A stretch of 64,000 bases of DNA from the NCBI GenBank assembly GCA_029817715.1, contig JARUPY010000398.1:1550001-1614000 (forward strand). Direction: 5' to 3'. Positions 9,899 through 16,202 of the stretch are shown here, piece after piece (the first letter of the stretch is position 1; each line of letters opens with the position of its first letter). The translations under genes were made by a program, and so were the position numbers. The notes beneath the pieces are model-generated. The model did no database searches, was not told where the DNA came from, and saw nothing but the letters and a program-made list of their open reading frames with translations. Source of the stretch: Melastoma dodecandrum. Lineage: Eukaryota > Streptophyta > Magnoliopsida > Myrtales > Melastomataceae.

Positions 9899-10744
9899 AT
9901 GTCGCAAGGCGACAGGTCGGAGCGGATGGAGCGTTTGCGCGCCGAGATCGCGCGCCTCGAGACGGACGGCGCGGCGCGCTTTCCGGCGGGCGCGGCGCGG
10001 CGCGTCGGGCTCGGGCGCGATCTCGCGCTCGACCGGGTGCTGCGTGGCGGTCTTCCGCGCAGCGGGCTGACGGAGGTCGTCGCGGCGCGGCCGGCGGATG
10101 CGGCGGCGGCCTCCGGATTCGCGCTCGCCCTCGCCGCGCGCTTCGCGCGGGAGGGCGGCACGATCCTCTGGATCGTCGAGGACGGCGCGGCGCGCGAGGA
10201 CGGGCTGCCTTACCTGCCGGGCCTGCGGCGCCACGGGCTCGACGGCGCACGTCTCCTCGTCGTGCGCACGCCCGCCGGTCCCGACAGCCTCTGGGCGATG
10301 GAGGAGGCTCTCAAATGCCGCGCCGTCGCCGTCGTCATCGCCGAACTCTGGCGCACCAAGAGCTACGACCTCGTCGCCTCCCGCCGCCTCGTGCTGGCAG
10401 CGGCACGCGGCGGCACGCCCGGCGTGCTCGTCGCCGCCGGCGCGCCCGGCAGCGCCGCCGCGCTCTCGTCCGCCGCCCAGCTACGCTTCGAGGTCGGCGC
10501 AGGCGCGAGCCCTGCGCATCGCGCCGCCGACCCGCAGCGCCTCCCCTTGCCCGGCGCCGCCGCCTGGCGCGTGCGCCTCGCCCGCATTCGCGCCGGTCCG
10601 ACAGGGGCCGCACCGTTCGACTGGACCCGTCTCTGGCCGCTCGTCTGGGATCACGAGGAGGCAAGGTTTTGTGATGCGTTACCTTTCTCTACACCTGCCC
10701 TTCCTCGCGACGGATCGCATCCGGCGGCGGCTCGCGTCGCCTGA
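9899..10744 (+). CDS. imuA: ImuA, RecA-like mutasome protein
   Basis: First gene of the SOS mutagenesis cassette. ImuA is a RecA/SulA-like accessory protein needed, with ImuB, for the error-prone polymerase DnaE2 (ImuC) to act at lesions. The 281-residue product has a RecA-like core with LRGGLPRSGLTEVV near residue 48, GTILWIVEDG (about 86-95) and the conserved LWAMEEALKCRAVAVVIAE (about 129-147). The start is 20 bp after a perfect LexA box. Its 3' end overlaps imuB by 71 bases in another frame, implying translational coupling. Cytoplasmic. Confidence 0.88.
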   Translation: MSQGDRSERMERLRAEIARLETDGAARFPAGAARRVGLGRDLALDRVLRGGLPRSGLTEVVAARPADAAAASGFALALAARFAREGGTILWIVEDGAAREDGLPYLPGLRRHGLDGARLLVVRTPAGPDSLWAMEEALKCRAVAVVIAELWRTKSYDLVASRRLVLAAARGGTPGVLVAAGAPGSAAALSSAAQLRFEVGAGASPAHRAADPQRLPLPGAAAWRVRLARIRAGPTGAAPFDWTRLWPLVWDHEEARFCDALPFSTPALPRDGSHPAAARVA

Positions 10745-12248
10745 CGCGCCGCAAGACCGGGAACGTCCGCCGGCCCCGCTCGCCACCGTGGCGAAGGTGA
10801 AGAGCGCCTTCCGCCTCGTCGCGACCGATCCTGTCGCGCAGGCGCTCGGCCTCCGGGCCGGCCTGCCGCTGGCGGATGCCCGCGCAATGCATCCGCGCCT
10901 CGACGTGCATCCGGCCGAGCCGGAGGCCGATGCCGCGATGCGCGATGCGCTCGTCGACTGGTGCCGGCTCTTCACGCCGCTCGCCGCGACCGACGGGCCG
11001 GACGGCGCGATGCTCGACATCACCGGCGCATCGCATCTCTTCGGCGGCGAGGCGGCCCTGATGCACACCCTCGTGCGCCGTCTCGCCGCGCAAGGCTTCC
11101 ACGCCGTCGTCGCGATCGCCGGCACGCCGGGCGCCGCCTGGGCGCTCGCCCGCTACGGCGACGGCGAGCGCCGGCTCGCCGAGGATGCGCCGGCGCAGGC
11201 GATCGCACGGCGCGTCGCGCCGATGCCGCTCGCCGCGCTCCGTATCGAGTCGGACATCATCGCGCGCCTCGGCCAGGCCGGCCTGCGACGTGTCGGCGAT
11301 CTGCTGTTGCGCCCCCGCGCCCCGATCGCGGCCCGGTTCGGCCGCCGCCTGTACGACCGGCTCGACGAGGTGCTGGGGACGGCGCGCAGCCCCATCGCGC
11401 CGCGTTTCGAGGCGCCGCCCTTCGTCGCCGAGCGGCGCTTCGCCGAAGGCATCGCGCGCCGCGAGGACGTCGAGGCGACGATCCTCGCCCTCGCGCACGA
11501 TCCCTGCGGCCTGCTCGCACGCCATGGCGAAGGCGCGCGCCGGCTCGACGTCGCGCTCTATCGCGTCGACGGCGTCGTGAAGCACCTCGAGGCGGGCACC
11601 AGCCGCCCGCTGCGCGACCCGCTGGCGATGGCGCGCCTCTTCCGCGAGCGCATCGAGGCGGCGGGCGAGGACGGCCTCGAGACGGGCTACGGCTTCGACG
11701 TCGTGCGCCTCGCCGCACTGGCCGCCGAGCCGCTGGCGCCCGCGCAGGCGAGCTGGGACGAGGGCGCGGCCGAGACCGAGGCGCTCGCCGACCTCGTCGA
11801 CCGGCTCGGCGCCCGCTTCGGCCTCGCCCGCGTCACCCGCCTCGCGGAAGCGGATTCGCACATGCCCGAGCGCGCCGCCGTTGCCGTCTCGGGCGCGGCG
11901 CGCCTGCGAGCCCGGATGGCAGAACAGGCGGCGGAGCCGGAGACGGCCGCCCTCGCCCTGCCCGACCGGCCGATCCGCCTCCTCGCGCAGCCCGAGCCGA
12001 TCGACACGGTCGCCGAAATACCGGACGGTCCGCCTTTGCGCTTCCGCTGGCGGCGCGTGATGCATCAGGTCGCGGCGATCGAAGGACCGGAGCGCATCGC
12101 CCCCGAATGGTGGCGCCGCGACGGCACCCGCACGCGCGACTATTTTCGCGCCGAGGACACGGACGGGCGCCGCTTCTGGCTCTATCGCGAGGGTCTCTAC
12201 CACGAGGCGGAGACGCCACGCTGGTACGTGCACGGACTTTTCGCATGA
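10674..12248 (+). CDS. imuB: ImuB, catalytically inactive Y-family polymerase-like adaptor
   Basis: Bridges ImuA, the beta clamp and DnaE2 in the mutasome. The 524-residue product has the Y-family fold, but the catalytic motifs are replaced: SLHLPFLATD stands where DinB has its DMDAFFAS-type motif, and MLDITGASHLFGGE replaces the SIDE region, so no active-site acid pair is present, as known for ImuB. It includes the HhH-type segment IIARLGQAGLRRVGDLL (about 195-211) and the C-terminal ImuB tail rich in RFRWRR and WWRRDG, ending VHGLFA. ATG 10674 lies inside imuA and is preceded by AGGAGGCAAGG. Second gene of the LexA-controlled operon. Confidence 0.92.
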   Translation: MRYLSLHLPFLATDRIRRRLASPDAPQDRERPPAPLATVAKVKSAFRLVATDPVAQALGLRAGLPLADARAMHPRLDVHPAEPEADAAMRDALVDWCRLFTPLAATDGPDGAMLDITGASHLFGGEAALMHTLVRRLAAQGFHAVVAIAGTPGAAWALARYGDGERRLAEDAPAQAIARRVAPMPLAALRIESDIIARLGQAGLRRVGDLLLRPRAPIAARFGRRLYDRLDEVLGTARSPIAPRFEAPPFVAERRFAEGIARREDVEATILALAHDPCGLLARHGEGARRLDVALYRVDGVVKHLEAGTSRPLRDPLAMARLFRERIEAAGEDGLETGYGFDVVRLAALAAEPLAPAQASWDEGAAETEALADLVDRLGARFGLARVTRLAEADSHMPERAAVAVSGAARLRARMAEQAAEPETAALALPDRPIRLLAQPEPIDTVAEIPDGPPLRFRWRRVMHQVAAIEGPERIAPEWWRRDGTRTRDYFRAEDTDGRRFWLYREGLYHEAETPRWYVHGLFA

Positions 12249-12297
12249 GCGCGGACCTTCGCGATATTCCCTTCTCCCGCTTGCGAAACGGCGCGCA

Positions 12298-12434
12298 TCC
12301 TCCCCCGCCCCGCGAGAGAAGGGAACCATGCGAAGCATGGTGGAAGGGGAAGCCCACATTTAACGTTCGAGGGACGCAAACCCTGTCCACGGCCTGCGGC
12401 GGTCCCCCTCCCTCGCGCTTCGCGCAGGGGAGGA
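12298..12434. repeat. Palindromic repeat copy A, intergenic imuB-dnaE2
   Basis: Inverted arms TCCTCCCC...GGTGGAAGGGG (12298-12350) and CCCTGTCCACGGCC...GGGGAGGA (12381-12434) pair across a short centre. The same units (a CCCCGC/GCGGGG hairpin, then an ACC..CGAAG..GGT hairpin, then GGAGGGGG) occur in copies B and C inside dnaE2. The terminal GGGGAGG (12427-12433) lies 8 bases before the dnaE2 ATG and is its best Shine-Dalgarno. A degenerate half-copy may precede it (about 12262-12297). Confidence 0.85.
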
Positions 12435-12441
12435 TGCGCGC

Positions 12442-15400
12442 ATGATCCGCTATGTCGATCCCGACGGCTTCGCCGAATTCGGTGTGACGACCAACTTCTC
12501 TTTTCTGCGCGGCGCCTCGCATCCCGAGGAGCTCGTCGCGCAGGCGATCGTGCTCGGCCTCAAGGGGCTCGGCATCGCGGACCGCAACTCGCTCGCCGGC
12601 ATCGTGCGCGCGCATCTCTTCCTGCGCCACAACGCCGAGCAGGCGAACGGCCTGCGCGTCGTCTCAGGCTGCCGCCTCGTCTTCTGCGACGGGACGCCCG
12701 ACGTCCTCGCCTATCCGCGCGACCGCGCCGCCTACGCCCGGCTCTGCCGCCTCCTGACGATCGGCAACATCCGCGCGGAAAAAGGCGCCTGCCGCCTCAC
12801 GCTGGAGGATCTCCTCGCCTGGCAGGACGGGATGCAGCTCGTGGTGCTCCCCACCTCGAGCTTCGACCCGGAGATGGACGCGCGCCTCGCCGCGCGGACC
12901 TACGAGGATTACGCGGAGGGGGAAACATCCTTCCCCGCGCAGCGGGAGAGGGGGACCACGCGAAGCGTAGTGGAGGGCGCGGCCAGCACCTCCTCCCCTA
13001 GCCTTCGCCTCGTCCACGATATCGGCATCGAGCCCGAAGATGGCAGCCCCCGCCACCACCCTACGGGCGGTCCCCCTCCTCCGCTGCGCGGGGGAGGAAG
13101 CGCACTGGAGCAGCTCGCGGCCGCCTGCCCCGACCGCGTGTGGATCGGCGCGACGATGACGTACGGACGCAGCCCGCGCGGCGATCTCGGCAAACGCCGC
13201 CGCCTGTCCGAGCGCCTCGGCCTGCCGCTCCTCGCAACGAACGATGTCGCGATGCACGATCCGGCGCGCCGCCCGCTCCTCGATGTGGTCACGGCGATCC
13301 GCCACGCGACGACGCTCGAGGCCGCCGGCCGCAAGCTCTCGGCCAATGCCGAGCGCCACCTGAAGCCGCTCGTGGAGATGCACCGGCTCTTCGCCGAGGC
13401 GCCGGAGGCGGTCGGCGAGACGCTGCGCTTTCTCGACGGACTCACCTTCTCGCTCGACGAGCTGCGCGGCGATTATCCGCACGAGCTGCGCGAGGGCTTC
13501 GCGACTCCGCAGGACGCTCTCGCCGCCTTCGCGGCGGAAGGAGCCGCGCAGCGCTACCCGGCCGGCGTGCCGCAGAGCGTCACGACCGCGATCGCGCACG
13601 AGCTGGAACTCGTGAAGCAGATGGATTACGCGCCCTACTTCCTCACCGTGCACGACATCGTGCGCTTCGCGCGCACGAAGAAGATCCTGTGCCAGGGGCG
13701 CGGCTCTGCCGCCAATTCGACGCTCTGCTACTGCCTCGGCATCACCGAGGTCGATCCCTCGCGTCACACGCTGCTCTTAGAGCGCTTCATCTCGGCCGAC
13801 CGAAAGGAGCCGCCGGACATCGACGTCGACTTCGAGCACGAGCGGCGCGAGGAGGTGATGCAATACATCTACGACCATTACGGGCGCGCGCGCGCCGCGC
13901 TGACGGCGACGGTCGTCACCTATCGCGCGCGTTCCGCGATCCGCGAGGTCGGCAAGGTCTTCGGCCTGTCGGAGGATGCGATCGGCGCGCTGTCGGGCAC
14001 GATCTGGGGCTGGGGCGAAGGCGCGAGCGTCGACGAGGCCGGCACGCGGCGCGCGGGCCTCGACCCGGGCGAGGCCGGCCTCGCGCAGGTGCTGGCTCTG
14101 GCGCGCGAGCTCTCCGGCTTCCCGCGCCACCTCTCGCAGCACACCGGCGGCTTCGTCATCACGCAGAGCCGGCTCGACGAGGTGATGCCGATCGCCAACG
14201 CCAGCATGGCCGAGCGCACCACCGTCGAATGGGACAAGGACGATCTCGACGCGCTCGGCATTCTCAAGGTCGACGTGCTGGCGCTCGGCATGCTGTCGTG
14301 CCTGCGCGGCTGTTTCGACCTGATGGGGCGCCACTACGGGCGCCGCGAGACGATCGCTTCGCTGCCGGCCGAAGACCCCGCCGTCTACGCGATGATCCAG
14401 CGCGCCGACACGATCGGCGTGTTCCAGATCGAGAGCCGCGCGCAGATGTCGATGCTGCCGCGCCTGAAGCCAAGGGAACTCTACGATCTCGTCATCGAGG
14501 TCGCGATCGTGCGGCCCGGGCCGATCCAGGGCGACATGGTGCATCCCTATCTGCGCCGCCGGCTCAAGAAAGAGGAGGTCGTCTATCCCTCGCCCGAGTT
14601 GGAGGCGGTGCTCGGCAAGACGCTGGGCGTGCCGCTCTTCCAGGAGCAGGCGATGCAGATCGCGATCGTCGCGGCGGGCTTTACGCCGTCGGAGGCCGAC
14701 CAGCTGCGCCGCGCGATGGCGACCTTCAAACGCGTCGGCACGATCTCGACCTTCTACGACAAGATGGTCAAGGGCATGATCGAGCGCGGCTATCCGGAAG
14801 AGTTCGCGACGCGCTGCTTCAAGCAGATCGAGGGGTTCGGCACCTACGGCTTTCCCGAGAGCCACGCGGCCTCGTTCGCGCTGCTCGTCTACGCCTCGTG
14901 CTGGTTCAAGTGCCGCTATCCGGACGTCTTCGCCTGCGCGCTCCTCAACGCGCAGCCGATGGGGTTCTACGCCCCCGCGCAGATCGTGCGCGATGCGCGC
15001 GAGCACGGTGTGCCGGTCGCCGAGGCCGACGTGAACGCATCGGATTGGAACTGCACGCTGACGCAGGAAAATTCTCCCCCGCAACGCGGGAGAGGGGGAC
15101 CGCCGGAGGCGGTGGAGGGGGCGGCCCACGCGTCAATGCCTGCATCAAGGGCTGCATCGCAGGCCATGTCTCAATACGATGCGCTGGGAGCCCCCTCCAC
15201 CGCGCTTCGCGCGGTCCCCCTTCCCCGCTGCGCGGGGGAGGATGTGCGGCCCGCCATCCACCCCCGGCATGCGGACCGCGCGCACCATATCGTGGGCACG
15301 CACACCATCCGCCTCGGCCTGCGTCAGGTGAAAGGGCTCTCCAGACCCGACATGGAACGGCTCGTCGAGCGCCGTGGCACCGGCTATGATTCCGTGCGCG

Positions 15401-16176
15401 ACCTCTGGTTGCGCACCGGGCTCGCGCCGAGCGTGCTGGAGCGGCTCGCCGAGGCGGATGCGTTCCGCTCGCTGGGGCTCGACCGGCGCGAGGCGCTCTG
15501 GGCCGTGCGCGGTCTCAACCGGGCCGGCGACAAGGACGACCTGCCGCTGTTGCGCGCCCTCGCCTTCGCCGAGCGCGAACCGGAGGCGCGCCTGCCTCCG
15601 ATGGCGCTGGGACACCACGTCGTCGAGGATTACCGCCACCTCGCGCTGAGCCTGAAGGCGCATCCCGTCGCCTTCGTGCGCGCGCGACTCGCGGCCAAGG
15701 CCATTCTGCCGGCGGCGGCGCTCGCCACGCATCCGGCCGAGCGGCGCATCAGCGTCGCGGGGCTGGTTCTGGTGCGCCAGCGGCCGGGCTCGGCCAAGGG
15801 CACGATCTTCCTGACCCTCGAGGACGAGACGGGTGTCGCCAACATCATCGTCTGGCCGAAGGTCTTCGAGGCGCTGCGCCCGATCGTCATCGGCGCGCGC
15901 TTCATCGCCATCACGGGACGCCTGCAGCGGGACGGCGACGTCGTGCATGTCGTGGCCGAGCGCGCGGAGGACCTGACGCGCTATCTCGCGCATCTCTCCG
16001 ACCTCGGGCCTGAGGTGTCCTCGCTCGCGCGCGCCGACGAGGTGCGCCGGCCGGTGCGCGAGCCGCGCGCCCGGGGTCCGGAGACCCTGCCGCAGCTCTT
16101 CGGCGGCGACGTGGTGCCGCCACCAAACACATCGTCCCTCCGGCAGGTTTTGCCGAAGGGACGCAATTTTCAGTAG
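12442..16176 (+). CDS. dnaE2: Error-prone DNA polymerase III alpha subunit DnaE2 (ImuC), with two repeat-derived insertions
   Basis: The catalytic polymerase of the SOS mutasome. It has the PHP domain start (VTTNFSFLRGASHPEELVAQ, about 15-34), the catalytic aspartate region EPPDIDVDFEHERREEV, the fingers and palm segments, GTYGFPESHAASFALLVY, and an OB-fold near the C-terminus (RRISVAGLVLVRQRPGSAKG). At 1244 residues it is about 120-150 longer than usual DnaE2 proteins. The excess is explained by two low-complexity stretches at about 163-219 and 877-934, encoded exactly by palindromic repeats B and C. Neither introduces a stop or shifts the frame. The first interrupts the end of the PHP domain, the second a linker before IRLGLRQVKGL. 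Whether the protein is active is unknown; the core motifs are intact. Confidence 0.93.
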   Translation: MIRYVDPDGFAEFGVTTNFSFLRGASHPEELVAQAIVLGLKGLGIADRNSLAGIVRAHLFLRHNAEQANGLRVVSGCRLVFCDGTPDVLAYPRDRAAYARLCRLLTIGNIRAEKGACRLTLEDLLAWQDGMQLVVLPTSSFDPEMDARLAARTYEDYAEGETSFPAQRERGTTRSVVEGAASTSSPSLRLVHDIGIEPEDGSPRHHPTGGPPPPLRGGGSALEQLAAACPDRVWIGATMTYGRSPRGDLGKRRRLSERLGLPLLATNDVAMHDPARRPLLDVVTAIRHATTLEAAGRKLSANAERHLKPLVEMHRLFAEAPEAVGETLRFLDGLTFSLDELRGDYPHELREGFATPQDALAAFAAEGAAQRYPAGVPQSVTTAIAHELELVKQMDYAPYFLTVHDIVRFARTKKILCQGRGSAANSTLCYCLGITEVDPSRHTLLLERFISADRKEPPDIDVDFEHERREEVMQYIYDHYGRARAALTATVVTYRARSAIREVGKVFGLSEDAIGALSGTIWGWGEGASVDEAGTRRAGLDPGEAGLAQVLALARELSGFPRHLSQHTGGFVITQSRLDEVMPIANASMAERTTVEWDKDDLDALGILKVDVLALGMLSCLRGCFDLMGRHYGRRETIASLPAEDPAVYAMIQRADTIGVFQIESRAQMSMLPRLKPRELYDLVIEVAIVRPGPIQGDMVHPYLRRRLKKEEVVYPSPELEAVLGKTLGVPLFQEQAMQIAIVAAGFTPSEADQLRRAMATFKRVGTISTFYDKMVKGMIERGYPEEFATRCFKQIEGFGTYGFPESHAASFALLVYASCWFKCRYPDVFACALLNAQPMGFYAPAQIVRDAREHGVPVAEADVNASDWNCTLTQENSPPQRGRGGPPEAVEGAAHASMPASRAASQAMSQYDALGAPSTALRAVPLPRCAGEDVRPAIHPRHADRAHHIVGTHTIRLGLRQVKGLSRPDMERLVERRGTGYDSVRDLWLRTGLAPSVLERLAEADAFRSLGLDRREALWAVRGLNRAGDKDDLPLLRALAFAEREPEARLPPMALGHHVVEDYRHLALSLKAHPVAFVRARLAAKAILPAAALATHPAERRISVAGLVLVRQRPGSAKGTIFLTLEDETGVANIIVWPKVFEALRPIVIGARFIAITGRLQRDGDVVHVVAERAEDLTRYLAHLSDLGPEVSSLARADEVRRPVREPRARGPETLPQLFGGDVVPPPNTSSLRQVLPKGRNFQ
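12928..13098. repeat. Palindromic repeat copy B, in frame inside dnaE2
   Basis: Left arm 12928-12978 and right arm 13051-13098 are inverted copies (shared core CCCCGCGCAGCGG, then GAGGGGGACC, then a GTGG block). The total is 171 bp, 57 codons. It is read through as Ser-Phe-Pro-Ala-Gln-Arg and so on, without stops. Flanking residues DARLAARTYEDYAE and LEQLAAACPDRVWIG would join directly in ordinary DnaE2 proteins. Confidence 0.88.
15072..15242. repeat. Palindromic repeat copy C, in frame inside dnaE2
   Basis: Left arm 15072-15122 and right arm 15189-15242 are near-perfect inverted copies (CTCCCCCGC, AGGGGGACCG, GGTGGAGGGGGC). It is again 171 bp. It is read in a different frame from copy B (Asn-Ser-Pro-Pro-Gln-Arg-Gly and so on), still without stops. 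It separates SDWNCTLTQE from the IRLGLRQVKGL motif. Confidence 0.9.
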
Positions 16177-16202
16177 ATCACCGCCTCGGCCGATCGCGAC
16201 GA

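Noticed and set aside
12442..16176. dnaE2 as a pseudogene because of its two odd insertions
   Set aside because: The frame is continuous over 1244 codons and all core polymerase motifs are present; the insertions are in linker-like places.
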